Shown here piece by piece: positions 45,892 to 55,793 of a stretch of DNA of 64,000 bases. The stretch covers positions 3,038,001-3,102,000 of the forward strand of contig NZ_CP046507.1 of assembly GCF_009741445.1 (NCBI RefSeq), written 5' to 3'. A program made the translations under genes and the position numbers. Every line of letters begins with the position of its first letter. Within the stretch, counting starts at the first letter, position 1. This stretch comes from Mycobacterium avium subsp. avium (lineage in GTDB: Bacteria; Actinomycetota; Actinomycetes; Mycobacteriales; Mycobacteriaceae). The notes beneath the pieces are model-generated. The model made no database searches and was not told where the DNA came from. It saw only the letters and a program-made list of their open reading frames with translations.

Positions 45892-48017
45892 ACGCCGTCG
45901 CCGCCGGGCTGATCGCGCTGCGCGCCTGCCGGATTCCGGCCGACCGGTGGGCGTGGGCGCTGATCGCCGCCGGCATGGCGTGCTCGGCGGTGGGCGACGT
46001 CGTGTACGCGGTGTGGGTGCCCGACGGGCGCTCACCGTCGGTGGCCGACCCGGAGTATCTGGCCTACTACCCGTTCGTCTACGCCGGATTGCTGCTGCTG
46101 ATGCGGGCCCGGCTCAAGCGGCTGCCGATCGCGGTCCAGCTCGACTCGGTGGTGTGCGCGTTGACGTTGGCCGCGGTGGCCGCGGCGCTGACCGCGGGCC
46201 CACTGCACCAGGCGGCGGTGCACGCACCGAAGACGGTGTGGGTGGGGCTGGCCTACCCGTGGTGCGATCTGATGCTGCTGGCACTGGCCGCCGGCATGCT
46301 GCCGATCTTGGGCTGGCGCAACGAGATTCGCTGGGCGCTGCTGGTGGCGGGGCTGGTTTTGTTCGCGGTCGCCGATGGGGCCTACCTGTTCCAGACGGCG
46401 GCCGGATCGTATCGGGTCGGTTCCCTGCTGGACGTGTGCTGGCCCGCGTCGTCGGTGCTCATCGCGATGGCGAGCTGGGCGCCGCCGCCCGCCACGGCGA
46501 CGCAGGCCCGACGCCGTTTCAGCCCCTATGTCACTCCGGTGGCGTCCACCATTGTGGCGCTGGGAGTGATTGTGCTGGCCCATCATTCGCGTTCGGCCGC
46601 CACCCTGGCGGCGTTGAGCCTGGTGGTCGGAGCCGGGCGGTTTTCGCTGACCTTCCGCGACGTGAGCCTGCTGCACAGCCACGACCGGCACGCCATGACC
46701 GACGAGCTGACCGCGCTGCCCAACCGGCGCCAGCTGGTGACGGCCCTGCAGGGTTTGCCCGCCTCGGCATCGCCCGGCGCCGGTTCGATGCCGAGCCGGG
46801 CAAACCCCCGTCGCGCGCTGTTGTTGTTGAGCCTGAGCGACTTTCACGAGATCACCGAATCGATCGGCCGGCAATTCGGCGATGAGCTGCTGTGCCACAT
46901 CGCGAATCGATTGGCCGGCAGCGTCCGTCGCGACGACCTGCTCGCCCGGGTGGGCGACGACCAGTTCGCCGTGCTGCTGGCCGACGGCGCCAACCTCACC
47001 GCCGCGAGCGCTCAGGCGGGCCGGCTGCTCGAGGCGTTGAGCGAACCGATCGCCCTGGATCCGATCACCGTCCAGGTGGACGGCCGCATCGCCATCGCGC
47101 TGTGTCCGGATCACTGCGACCATCCCCGGGAGCTGTTGAGCCGCGCCGAAACCGCGCTGGCGCACGCCAAATCGGCGCGAAGCAAGATCGCGGTCTACGA
47201 CTCCGCGTTCGAGGCCCACCGCGACAACGACACCAACCTCATCGAGGAACTGCGCACCGCGTTGTTCGACACCGACGAGCTGAAACTGCACTACCAGCCC
47301 AAGATCGACGGGCGGGACGGCAGCATCCACAGCGTCGAGGCCGTGCTGCGCTGGCAGCATCCCACCCGCGGGACGTTGCTGCCGGAGGAGTTCCTGCCCG
47401 TCGCCGAACGCGCCGGGTTGATGCGCAAGATCTCCAACCGCACGCTGAGCATGGCGTTGCAACAGGTCCGCTCCTGGCGCGAAGAGGGTCTGCGCCTCAC
47501 CGTCGCGGTCAACCTGTCCACCACCAACCTGCTCGACATCGAGCTCGTCGGCACCGTGGAAAGACTGCTCGCCAACTACGACCTGCCCGCGGACGCGCTC
47601 ATCCTCGAGATCACCGAGAGCGCGCTGGTGGATTCGGTGCGATCCCGCAACACCGTGACCGCGTTGCAGCGCTTGGGAATTCGCATCTCGATCGACGACT
47701 ACGGCACCGGCTGGTCGTCACTGGCCCGCCTGCAGGAGGTTTCGGTCGACGAGTTGAAGCTGGACCGCATTTTCGTGGCGCGCCTGGCTCACGACGCACG
47801 CTCGGTCGCCATCGTGCGGTCCACGGTGGCGCTGGCGGACAACCTGGGCGCCGACCTGGTCGCCGAGGGCGTCGAGAACGAGGACACCTTGGACGCGCTG
47901 CGACGCTACGGCTGCAACATCACCCAGGGCTTCGTGCACACCCCGCCGCTGCCGCCCGACGAGCTGCGGGCCTGGATCGCCAGCCACGCGCCGGATCCCA
48001 GCCAGTCCCGGGGGTGA
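45792..48017 (+). CDS. membrane GGDEF-EAL protein (degenerate GGDEF, intact EAL)
   Basis: This 741-residue protein has membrane helices (residues 1-290), a GGDEF domain with the motif degenerated to VGDDQF, and an EAL domain (about 480-730). The EAL side keeps the catalytic set: EAVLRW, VNLSTTN, EITES, DDYGTG, LKLD, AEGVE and QGF. It is thus probably a c-di-GMP phosphodiesterase whose GGDEF part may only regulate. The first in-frame start is ATG 45792, 100 bases inside the preceding GGDEF gene. An ATG at 45746 in another frame (MTPPVGPPGYSGR) could be the original start if a base were lost in the C/G runs at 45763-45772. Confidence 0.85.
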   Translation: MLAIGVVAFSVSSVAHPDAGHGIFSATALYSALNAVAAGLIALRACRIPADRWAWALIAAGMACSAVGDVVYAVWVPDGRSPSVADPEYLAYYPFVYAGLLLLMRARLKRLPIAVQLDSVVCALTLAAVAAALTAGPLHQAAVHAPKTVWVGLAYPWCDLMLLALAAGMLPILGWRNEIRWALLVAGLVLFAVADGAYLFQTAAGSYRVGSLLDVCWPASSVLIAMASWAPPPATATQARRRFSPYVTPVASTIVALGVIVLAHHSRSAATLAALSLVVGAGRFSLTFRDVSLLHSHDRHAMTDELTALPNRRQLVTALQGLPASASPGAGSMPSRANPRRALLLLSLSDFHEITESIGRQFGDELLCHIANRLAGSVRRDDLLARVGDDQFAVLLADGANLTAASAQAGRLLEALSEPIALDPITVQVDGRIAIALCPDHCDHPRELLSRAETALAHAKSARSKIAVYDSAFEAHRDNDTNLIEELRTALFDTDELKLHYQPKIDGRDGSIHSVEAVLRWQHPTRGTLLPEEFLPVAERAGLMRKISNRTLSMALQQVRSWREEGLRLTVAVNLSTTNLLDIELVGTVERLLANYDLPADALILEITESALVDSVRSRNTVTALQRLGIRISIDDYGTGWSSLARLQEVSVDELKLDRIFVARLAHDARSVAIVRSTVALADNLGADLVAEGVENEDTLDALRRYGCNITQGFVHTPPLPPDELRAWIASHAPDPSQSRG

Positions 48018-49062
48018 GTTCGCCCGGGAGGCAGAACAGCTCCTTGGCCAGCAACTCCAGCGTCGCGACCCGGGCCGGCGCGGTGGCGGGGTCGGTCCCG
48101 CGGCGGGCCGATGCCACCGGATTCACCATCACCTCGTCGACACCGAACCGCTCGGCGAGCGCCCGAACCTGCTCGGCGGCCTCGGCCGGGCCGCCCAACA
48201 CCGCGCGCCGCAGCCCGCTGTCCACGATGCGCCGCTGCTCGGCGGTGAGCTCGGCGTGCTCGGCCTCCTCGACCAGCGGCACCGGCCCGAGCGGCTGCCC
48301 GGTGCGAAGCTTCGCCATCATCTGCAGGTTGGGCAGCATCAAAGCCGTTGCCTCGTCCCGGGTTTCGGCCACTACGGCGTTGACCGTCAAAAAGGTGAGC
48401 GGCTCGGGCGTCAGCGCGCTGGGCCGGAACCGCGACCGGTAGACCTCGAGCGCCTCCTCGGTTCCCTTGCCGGAGAAGTGATGGGCGAACACGTAGGGCA
48501 ACCCCTTGGCGGCAGCCAGGTGCGCGGAGTACATCGACGAGCCCAGCAGCCACAGCCGCGGCTCGCCGGCGGCGGCAGGGGTGGCCCTGAGCCGGTAGTC
48601 CCCCGAGCGCAGCGGCACCACCACGCCGCGCGCGCTCATCAACGCCGCCACGTCGTCGAGGTAGTCGGGGAAGCGCTGGATGTCCTCGTCGCCGCGGCCG
48701 CCGCGCAGCGCGTACGAGGTGACCGGATCGGAGCCGGGCGCCCGGCCGATGCCGAGGTCGATCCGGCCCGGCGCGGCGGCCTCCAGCAGCGCGAACTGCT
48801 CGGCCACCGCCAGCGGCGCATGGTTGGGCAGCATCACCCCGCCCGAGCCGAGCCGCAGCCGGGTGGTCTGCGGGGCCAGGTACGCGAGCAGCACCGGCGG
48901 GCTGGTGGCGCCCACCGACGGCATGTTGTGGTGCTCGGCTACCCAGTAGCGGGTGAAACCGAGCCGATCGGCGGCCTGCGCCAGCGCCACGGTGGCGGCC
49001 AGCGCGTCGCCGGTGGTCTGGTCGGTGCGCACCGGGACGAGATCGAGGACGGAAAGACGCAC
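47920..49062 (-). CDS. LLM-class flavin-dependent oxidoreductase (MsnO8/group 1 type)
   Basis: A 380-residue luciferase-like protein. VRLSVLDLVPVRTDQT at the start, RYWVAEHHNMP, and GRIDLGIGRAPGSDP are diagnostic of the FMN-type luciferase-family group 1. GTG 49062 is chosen because the family N-terminus begins there. The last 33 or so residues (GTGWDPARGWRSRPAA onwards) overlap the end of the EAL gene by 98 bases and look like read-through past the family's normal end. Substrate unknown. Confidence 0.83.
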   Translation of the reverse strand: MRLSVLDLVPVRTDQTTGDALAATVALAQAADRLGFTRYWVAEHHNMPSVGATSPPVLLAYLAPQTTRLRLGSGGVMLPNHAPLAVAEQFALLEAAAPGRIDLGIGRAPGSDPVTSYALRGGRGDEDIQRFPDYLDDVAALMSARGVVVPLRSGDYRLRATPAAAGEPRLWLLGSSMYSAHLAAAKGLPYVFAHHFSGKGTEEALEVYRSRFRPSALTPEPLTFLTVNAVVAETRDEATALMLPNLQMMAKLRTGQPLGPVPLVEEAEHAELTAEQRRIVDSGLRRAVLGGPAEAAEQVRALAERFGVDEVMVNPVASARRGTDPATAPARVATLELLAKELFCLPGELTPGTGWDPARGWRSRPAARRAAAAGCARSPG

Positions 49063-49118
49063 GCTGGCGTCAACGCGCCGGCGCCGGCAAACCTTCCCGG
49101 CGCGCGGGCACCCGAGGA

Positions 49119-50246
49119 TCAGTAGTCCTTGAGCGTGATCGAGGCGACGATGCGCTCGAACACCTCCTGCGGTATCGGCGCGCCGCCCGGGATGTTGTCC
49201 ACCACCAGCCATTGGTTGCGCTGGACGTAGTCGGCGAACTCGCGGTGATAGTTGGCGAAACCGGCTTCATGGTCCTCACCGGCCGCCTTCAGCTCGCCGG
49301 CCAGGATGTAGGCGCCCAGCAGCGCGACGCTGGTGCCCTGCCCGGACAGCGGCGAGCAGCAGTACCCGGCGTCGCCGACCAGCGCCACCCGGCCGCGCGA
49401 CCAGCGGTCCATCTTGATCTGCGACATTTCGTCGAAGTAGAAGTCCGGCGCGGTCCGCATGTACTCCAGCAGCTGCGGGCGCACCCATCCCTCGCCGGCC
49501 ATCCGCCGCTCCAGCTCGGCGAATTGCGCCTCGGTGTCGCGGTAGTCGAGGCGCAGCTCGGCGTCCATGAAGCCCAGCATGGCCCGGGCCTCGGCGTTGT
49601 CGCGGGCGCTGTACACCCCGGCCATGGTGGAGTCCCCGTAGTGCCACATCTGCCAGTAGTCCAGGCCCAGGAAATGGGGCACGGTAAAGATCGCCGCGTG
49701 CGTGCCTAACCGCTCGATGAACTCGTCTTCCGGCCCGAACACCAGGCGCCGCACGTTGGAGTGCAGGCCGTCCGTGCCGATCACCAGGTCGAAATCGCGC
49801 GGGGCGGCGCGCTCGAAGCTGACGCGGACCGCCGCGCCCCGGTCGTCGAGCGCGGTGATGGTGTCGTCGAACAGGTACTCGGCGGTCCATTGGCTTGCGC
49901 CGTAAAGCAATTCGACCAAGTCGTCGCGCAACAACTCGATGTCGGGGCCCTCGATCGGCCCGCCGGTGGGGCCAGAAATCGCGGCTTCGGTGTCCCGGGA
50001 CAGCTCGTTGCCGTCCCGGTCGACGACCGAGGAGCCCCGGATCTGGGTCCTGCGCTTCGCCGCGGCGGCCAGCAGCCCCATGCGCTCCAGCACGCCCAGC
50101 GCCGGCCCGCGCACGTCGATGGCCTGACCACCCGGCCGCGGCCCGCGATGGCGCTCCACCACGGTCACCGAATGGCCATGGCGCCCAAGCCAAAAGGCCG
50201 CCGCCGTACCGGCCACGCTGGCACCGGACACCAGCACGTCAGACAT
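49119..50246 (-). CDS. FAD-dependent monooxygenase (Rv1260-like)
   Basis: This 375-residue flavoprotein of the PHBH/TetX type has the dinucleotide motif VSGASVAGTAAAFWLGRHG at the N-terminus, the DG motif GTDGLHSNVR in the middle, and the GD motif ALVGDAGYCCSPLSGQGTSVAL near residue 290. It would hydroxylate an aromatic or related substrate with NAD(P)H and O2. It ends 6 bases after the udgB stop region on the same strand, as in M. tuberculosis. Confidence 0.9.
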   Translation of the reverse strand: MSDVLVSGASVAGTAAAFWLGRHGHSVTVVERHRGPRPGGQAIDVRGPALGVLERMGLLAAAAKRRTQIRGSSVVDRDGNELSRDTEAAISGPTGGPIEGPDIELLRDDLVELLYGASQWTAEYLFDDTITALDDRGAAVRVSFERAAPRDFDLVIGTDGLHSNVRRLVFGPEDEFIERLGTHAAIFTVPHFLGLDYWQMWHYGDSTMAGVYSARDNAEARAMLGFMDAELRLDYRDTEAQFAELERRMAGEGWVRPQLLEYMRTAPDFYFDEMSQIKMDRWSRGRVALVGDAGYCCSPLSGQGTSVALLGAYILAGELKAAGEDHEAGFANYHREFADYVQRNQWLVVDNIPGGAPIPQEVFERIVASITLKDY

Positions 50247-50252
50247 GACAAC

Positions 50253-51080
50253 TCACTTGATCCCCGCCAGTCCTTTTGCGTCGCGGAAGACGTCGTCGAG
50301 CATTGCTGGTGTCAACCTACCGGTGAACATGTTCTGCTGGCTGGGGTGGTAGCAGCCGAGCAGCCGCACACCGGGCGCCAGCTCGGCGACGACGCCGTGC
50401 CCGAACCGGGGCTTGCGCGCGGCCGGCACGCCCGGTAGCCGCAGCGCGATCTGCCAGCCGAAGCCGCCCAGGGCCACCACCACCCGGACATGCTCGGAGA
50501 TCAGCCGCCATTCGGCCTGCAGCCAGGGCCAGCAGGTGTCCCGCTCGACGGGCGTCGGGGCATTGGCCGGCGGGGCACAGTGCACCGGCGCGACGATGCG
50601 AATGTGCTTGGTGCGCAACCCATCCGCCGCGTCGACACTGGTCGGCTGGTTCACCAGACCGGCCCGGTACAGCGCCGCGTACAACTGGTCGCCCGAGCGG
50701 TCGCCGGTGAACATCCGGCCGGTCCGGTTGGCGCCGTGCGCGGCGGGCGCCAACCCGACGATCAGCAGCCGGGGCCGCGCCGATCCCCAGCTGGGCACCG
50801 GCCGGCCCCAATACGGTTGGTCGGCGAAGGCGCGGCGTTTGACCACCGCGACCTCCTCGCGCCACTCGACCAGCCGCGGGCAGGCCCGGCACACGCTGAC
50901 CAGCGCGTCGAGTTCGGGAATCGCGCCGGCGTGGCGGGCCAACGCGATCACCTGATCGGCATCGGCGGCGACCGGGGTCTGCGGGGTGGCCGGATCCCCC
51001 GGCCATCCGCTACCGGCCGGCACCGGCGAGTCGAACGCCTGGCCGGTACGCGGATGCTCGAGCACACCAACATCCTGCAT
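50253..51080 (-). CDS. udgB: type 5 uracil-DNA glycosylase UdgB
   Basis: The 275-residue glycosylase removes uracil and other deaminated bases. Motif A is [19 protein letters not shown], which has Ala/Ala where other families have a catalytic Asp or Asn, as in family 5; motif B is [12 protein letters not shown]. Four cysteines (CRACP, HCAPP, DTCWPW) can bind the iron-sulfur cluster. ATG 51080 gives the family N-terminus. A second base-excision glycosylase is at 41576. Confidence 0.93.
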   Translation of the reverse strand: MQDVGVLEHPRTGQAFDSPVPAGSGWPGDPATPQTPVAADADQVIALARHAGAIPELDALVSVCRACPRLVEWREEVAVVKRRAFADQPYWGRPVPSWGSARPRLLIVGLAPAAHGANRTGRMFTGDRSGDQLYAALYRAGLVNQPTSVDAADGLRTKHIRIVAPVHCAPPANAPTPVERDTCWPWLQAEWRLISEHVRVVVALGGFGWQIALRLPGVPAARKPRFGHGVVAELAPGVRLLGCYHPSQQNMFTGRLTPAMLDDVFRDAKGLAGIK

Positions 51081-51151
51081 TCGCGGCCGGCCACCGCGAA
51101 ATTCAGTGGCCGCCGCGCGGGGTATGCGGTTACATTCTCCCCGCGATCCCC

Positions 51152-52399
51152 ATGCCTGACACGAGCCGCGGCCCGGCCCTTTTGATCTTGTTCGCAACGC
51201 TGCTTGCGACGGCGGGCACCGGCATATCGATCGTCGCTTTCCCGTGGCTCGCGTTGCAGCACCGGCACAGCGCCACCGACGCGTCGATCGTGGCCGCGGC
51301 CATGACCCTGCCGTTGGTGCTCGCCACATTGATCGCGGGCACCGCGGTCGACTTCTTCGGGCGCCGCCGGGTGTCGCTGGTCTGCGATTGGCTGTCCGGT
51401 GCGGCGGTGACGGCGGTGCCGCTGACCGCCTGGATCTTCGGCGCCGCGGCCATCGACGTCGCCGAGCTGGCCGTATTGGCCTTCTGCGCGGCCGCTTTCG
51501 ACCCGGCCGGGATGACGGCGCGCCAGTCCATGCTGCCCGAGGCCGCCGCGCGGGCCGGCTGGTCGCTGGACCGCACCAACAGCAGCTACGAGGCGATGCT
51601 GAATCTGGCTTTCATCGTGGGCCCGGGGCTGGGCGGCTTGCTGATCGCCACGCTGGGCGGCATCAACACGATGTGGGTGACGGCGGGTTGTTTCGCCTTG
51701 TCCTTCTTGGCAATTGGGGCGCTACGGCTCGAAGGTGCCGGCAAACCGCCGCGGGCGACCCGCCCGGTCGGGCTGGTGACCGGCATCGCCGAGGGCGTGC
51801 GGTTCGTCTGGAACCTGCGGGTGCTGCGCACGCTGGGGCTGATCGACCTGGCCGTGACCGCGCTGTATCTGCCGATGGAAAGCGTGTTGTTCCCCAAGTA
51901 TTTCGCCGATCAGCACCAGCCGGCCCAGTTGGGTTGGGCGCTGATGGCGCTGGCGCTGGGCGGGGTGGCGGGCGCGCTGGGCTATGCCGTGCTGTCAGCA
52001 CGGCTGCGGCGGCGGACGGCGGTGCTGACGGCGACGCTCACCTTCGGGGCGACGACGGCCGGTATCGCGGTGCTGCCGCCGTTGCCGGTGATCCTGGGGC
52101 TGTGCGCGGTCACCGGCGTGGTGTACGGCCCGATCCAGCCGATCTACAACTTCGTCATGCAGACCCGGGCGCCGCATCACCTGCGGGGCCGGGTGGTCGG
52201 GGTGATGGCCGGATTGACCTACGCGGCGGGGCCGCTGGGCCTGTTGGTCGCCGGCCCGCTGGCCGACGCCGCCGGCCTGAAGGCCACCTTTTTGACCTTG
52301 GCGGTGCCGATCCTGGCGATCGGTGTCGTGGCCTGCGGCCTGCCGTCGCTGCGCGAACTGGACCGGGCACCGCAGTTCGCCGACGACCCGGGTGCGTGA
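51152..52399 (+). CDS. tap: MFS efflux protein Tap
   Basis: A 415-residue major facilitator with 12 hydrophobic segments. The loop 2-3 motif is [13 protein letters not shown], and [13 protein letters not shown] and [19 protein letters not shown] segments match the Tap/Rv1258c type. Such pumps expel aminoglycosides and tetracycline in mycobacteria. It is divergent from udgB with 71 bases between, and adjacent to the oxidase gene as in M. tuberculosis. No WhiB7-type leader was recognised upstream. Confidence 0.88.
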   Translation: MPDTSRGPALLILFATLLATAGTGISIVAFPWLALQHRHSATDASIVAAAMTLPLVLATLIAGTAVDFFGRRRVSLVCDWLSGAAVTAVPLTAWIFGAAAIDVAELAVLAFCAAAFDPAGMTARQSMLPEAAARAGWSLDRTNSSYEAMLNLAFIVGPGLGGLLIATLGGINTMWVTAGCFALSFLAIGALRLEGAGKPPRATRPVGLVTGIAEGVRFVWNLRVLRTLGLIDLAVTALYLPMESVLFPKYFADQHQPAQLGWALMALALGGVAGALGYAVLSARLRRRTAVLTATLTFGATTAGIAVLPPLPVILGLCAVTGVVYGPIQPIYNFVMQTRAPHHLRGRVVGVMAGLTYAAGPLGLLVAGPLADAAGLKATFLTLAVPILAIGVVACGLPSLRELDRAPQFADDPGA

Positions 52400-52419
52400 G
52401 GCGGGCTTAGGATCGGGCG

Positions 52420-53787
52420 GTGAGCTCCGAAGCCTTGGCCAGCCTGATCGCCGACCTGCCCGACGGGACTGTGGTCACCGACCCGACGGTGACCGAGGGC
52501 TACCGCCAGGACCGCGCGTTCGACCCGTCGGCCGGAAAACCGCTGGCCGTGGTGCGGCCGCGGCGCACCGAGGAGGTGCAGACCGTGCTGCGCTGGGCGA
52601 GCGCGCACGGCGTCCCGGTGGTCACCCGCGGGGCCGGCAGCGGCCTGTCCGGCGGTGCGACCGCCCTGGACAACGGCATCGTGCTCTCGACGGAGAAGAT
52701 GCGCGACATCACCGTCGACCCGGTGACCCGCACGGCGGTCTGCCAGCCGGGGCTGTTCAACGCCGAGGTGAAGAAGGCGGCCGCCGAGCACGGCCTGTGG
52801 TATCCGCCGGACCCGTCGTCGTTCGAGATCTGCAGCATCGGCGGCAACATCGCCACCAACGCCGGCGGCCTGTGCTGCGTGAAGTACGGCGTGACCACCG
52901 ACTACGTGCTGGGCATGCAGGTGGTGCTGGCCGACGGCACCGCCGTTCGGCTCGGCGGGCCGCGGCTCAAGGACGTCGCGGGGCTGTCGTTGACGAAGCT
53001 GTTCGTCGGCAGCGAGGGCACCCTGGGCGTCATCACCGAGGTGACGCTGCGGCTGGTGCCCAAGCAGAACACCTCCAGCGTCGTGGTGGCCAGCTTCGCC
53101 ACGGTCGAGGATGCGGTCGGCGCTGTGCTCGGCGTCACCGGGCGGCTGCGCCCGTCGATGCTGGAGTTCATGGACTCCGTCGCGATCAACGCCGTCGAGG
53201 ACACCCTGCGGATGGACCTGGACCGCGGCGCGGCCGCGATGCTGGTGGCCGGGTCCGACGAGCGTGGCCGCGCCGGCAGCGAGGACGCCGAGATCATGGC
53301 CAAGGTGTTCGCGGAAAACGCTGCGACGGAAGTGTTTTCGACCGACGACCCGGACGAGGGCGAGGCGTTCGTCGTCGCCCGCCGGTTCTGCATTCCGGCC
53401 GTGGAGGCCAAGGGGTCGTTGCTGCTCGAAGACGTCGGGGTGCCGCTTCCGGCGCTGGGCCGGCTGGTCACCGGGATCGCGGCCATCGCCGCCGAACGCG
53501 ACCTGATGATCTCGGTGATCGCCCACGCCGGCGACGGCAACACCCACCCGTTGATCGTCTACGACCCCGCCGATGCCGACATGACCGAGCGCGCACACCT
53601 GGCGTTCGGCGAGATCATGGACCTGGCCGTCGGCCTGGGCGGCACCATCACCGGCGAGCACGGCGTCGGCCGGCTGAAGCGGCCCTGGCTGGCCGGCTAC
53701 CTGGGGCCCGAGGTGATGGACCTCAACCGGCGGATCAAGCAGGCGCTGGACCCGCAGGGCATCTTGAACCCCGGCTCGGGGATCTGA
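52420..53787 (+). CDS. FAD-linked oxidase, GlcD-like (Rv1257c-like)
   Basis: The 455-residue enzyme is a D-lactate/glycolate-dehydrogenase-type flavoprotein. The FAD-binding PCMH domain has VTRGAGSGLSGGAT and SIGGNIATNAGG, and the C-terminal FAD-oxidase domain has HAGDGNTHPLI, GTITGEHGVGRLK and the end DPQGILNPG. All match the GlcD family and the M. tuberculosis length. It follows tap by 20 bases, likely in one transcript. The 2-hydroxy-acid substrate is not certain. Confidence 0.92.
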   Translation: MSSEALASLIADLPDGTVVTDPTVTEGYRQDRAFDPSAGKPLAVVRPRRTEEVQTVLRWASAHGVPVVTRGAGSGLSGGATALDNGIVLSTEKMRDITVDPVTRTAVCQPGLFNAEVKKAAAEHGLWYPPDPSSFEICSIGGNIATNAGGLCCVKYGVTTDYVLGMQVVLADGTAVRLGGPRLKDVAGLSLTKLFVGSEGTLGVITEVTLRLVPKQNTSSVVVASFATVEDAVGAVLGVTGRLRPSMLEFMDSVAINAVEDTLRMDLDRGAAAMLVAGSDERGRAGSEDAEIMAKVFAENAATEVFSTDDPDEGEAFVVARRFCIPAVEAKGSLLLEDVGVPLPALGRLVTGIAAIAAERDLMISVIAHAGDGNTHPLIVYDPADADMTERAHLAFGEIMDLAVGLGGTITGEHGVGRLKRPWLAGYLGPEVMDLNRRIKQALDPQGILNPGSGI

Positions 53788-53807
53788 GCTGTTTGTTGCC
53801 AAGTTGG

Positions 53808-53859
53808 CGCCGAGCGTCACGCCAGCGTGGCTTCGCCCGCCGAGCGTCACGCCAGCGTG
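53808..53859. repeat. 22-bp direct repeat containing a palindrome, upstream of cyp130
   Basis: The sequence cgccgagcgtcacgccagcgtg occurs at 53808-53829 and again at 53838-53859. The second copy continues to complete the palindrome cgtcacgc-ca-gcgtgacg (8-bp arms); the first copy ends in GTGG and breaks it. It lies 56 bases before the P450 start, so it could be an operator, or it may be an interspersed mycobacterial repeat. Confidence 0.6.
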
Positions 53860-53914
53860 ACGGGAGGCCACGACGGGGTTGACACAGCGCCCGTAACTGT
53901 CGTACGAATGAGAC

Positions 53915-55157
53915 ATGACATCGACTGTGTCTCACAACGTGCCGGTGGCGTTCGAGTTGCCCAACGCCGACACCTGGGCCGACCCGTGGCCGATGTACCG
54001 CGCGCTGCGTGACCACGACCCGGTGCACCACGTCGTCCCGCCCAAGCGCCCGGAGCACGACTACTACGTGCTGTCCCGGCACGCCGACGTGTGGGCCGCG
54101 GCCCGCGACCACGAAACCTTCTCCTCGGCGAAGGGTTTGACGGTCAACTATGACGACCTGGAACTCATTGGGCTGCAAGACAATCCGCCGTTCGTGATGC
54201 AGGACCCGCCGGTGCACACCGAGTTTCGCAAGCTGGTGTCGCGCGGCTTCACGCCGCGGCAGGTCGAGGCGGTGGAGCCCAAGGTGCGCGACTTCGTGGT
54301 CGAGCGCATCGAACGGCTGCGCGCGGCCGGCGGCGGGGACATCGTCGCCGAGCTGTTCAAACCGCTGCCGTCGATGGTCGTCGCCCACTATCTCGGTGTG
54401 CCCGAGGAAGATCGGGCACAATTCGACGGCTGGACCGAGGCCATCGTGGCGGCCAACACGGCCGACGGCGGTGTCGCCGGCGCGCTGGGCAGTGCGGGCG
54501 ATGCGGTCACGTCGATGATGGCCTACTTCACCGGGCTGATCGAGCGGCGCCGGACCGACCCCGAGGCACGACACCATCTCGCATCTGGTGTCCGCCGGGG
54601 TGGGCGCCGACGGCGACATCGCCGGCACCCTGTCGGTGCTGGCCTTCACGTTCACCATGGTCACCGGGGGCAACGACACCACCACCGGAATGCTCGGCGG
54701 GTCAATGCCTTTGCTGCACCAGCGGCCCGACCAAAGGCAGCGGCTGGTCGACGAGCCGGAGCTGATCCCCGACGCCGTCGAGGAGCTGCTGCGGCTGACC
54801 TCGCCGGTGCAGGGGCTGGCCCGCACCACCACCCGGGACGTGACGATCGGCCGGACCACCATCCCGGCCGGGCGCCGGGTGCTGCTGCTGTACGGGTCGG
54901 CCAACCGCGACGAACGCCAGTACGGGCCCGACGCCGGCGAACTCGACGTCGCCCGCTGTCCGCGCAACATCCTCACGTTCAGCCACGGCGCGCACCACTG
55001 CCTGGGCGCGGCCGCCGCGCGGATGCAGTCGCGGGTCGCGCTGACCGAGCTGCTGGCCCGCTGCCCCGACTTCGAGGTGGACGAGTCGGGCATCGTGTGG
55101 GCCGGCGGCAACTACGTCCGGCGACCGCTGTCGGTGCCGATCCGGGTGAAGTCCTGA
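53915..55157 (+). pseudogene. cyp130: cytochrome P450 CYP130, frameshifted
   Basis: ATG 53915 begins a P450 very like CYP130. The frame is good to about residue 218 (GLIERRRTDPE), then shifts. DTISHLV, the I-helix GGNDTTTG, EELLRL (ExxR) and the haem loop FSHGAHHCLGAAAAR continue in another frame to the stop at 55155-55157. One extra C near 54568 (GAGGCACGAC for expected GAGGACGAC) explains the break. The broken frame reads on into the TetR gene, which could make a 611-residue hybrid. If the base is an error, the enzyme would be intact at about 413 residues. Confidence 0.85.
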
Positions 55158-55750
55158 TGCCCGGCGCGCGCAGGAGCACCGACTGGCTTTCCGGACACCG
55201 CAACGAGGCGGCCGTCGACCGGATCCTCGACGCGGCCCAGGAGCTCTACACCCAGCGCGATTCGGAATCCATCGGCATGAACGAAATCGCCAGGGCCGCA
55301 GGGTGTTCCCGCGCCACACTGTACCGGTACTTCGAGAACCGGGAGGCGCTGCGCACCGCGTATGTGCACCGCGAGGCCAACCGGCTGGGCCGGGCGATCA
55401 TGGAACAGATCGACGGCATCGACGAACCCCGCCAGCGGCTGACCGCGAGCATCACCACCACCTTGCGGATGGTCCGCGGCAACCCCGCGCTGGCGTCGTG
55501 GTTCGCCGTCACCCGCCCGCCCATCGCCGGCGAGCTGGCCGAACACTCCGAGGTGATCACCGCCCTGGCCGCCGCGTTCGTCGGCTCGCTGGGCCCGGAA
55601 GAGCCCGCCGTCGTCGAGCGCCGGGCACGCTGGGTGGTCCGGGTGATCACGTCGCTGCTGCTGTTTCCCGGACACGACGAGGCCGACGAGCGGGCGATGA
55701 TCGAAGAGTTCGTCGTCCCGATCGTGACGCCGGTGTCCGCCCGCGGCTAA
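55157..55750 (+). CDS. TetR-family regulator (Rv1255c-like)
   Basis: A 197-residue TetR protein: DNA-binding helices at residues about 12-58 with IARAAGCSRATLYRYFENREAL, then a helical ligand domain. ATG 55157 overlaps the P450 stop by one base (TGATG). In M. tuberculosis the same gene follows cyp130, and it probably regulates it; the palindrome at 53838-53859 is a candidate site. The upstream frame is continuous with the shifted P450 frame. Confidence 0.88.
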   Translation: MPGARRSTDWLSGHRNEAAVDRILDAAQELYTQRDSESIGMNEIARAAGCSRATLYRYFENREALRTAYVHREANRLGRAIMEQIDGIDEPRQRLTASITTTLRMVRGNPALASWFAVTRPPIAGELAEHSEVITALAAAFVGSLGPEEPAVVERRARWVVRVITSLLLFPGHDEADERAMIEEFVVPIVTPVSARG

Positions 55751-55793
55751 GCCCGCAGGTCGCGTCGGGCCGGCCCGCAGCCGGTGTTCGAAG

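Noticed and set aside
53915..55750. Single 611-residue P450-TetR fusion gene
   Set aside because: The middle third is out of frame with the P450 family and low-complexity Arg-rich; two genes with a frameshift explain it better.
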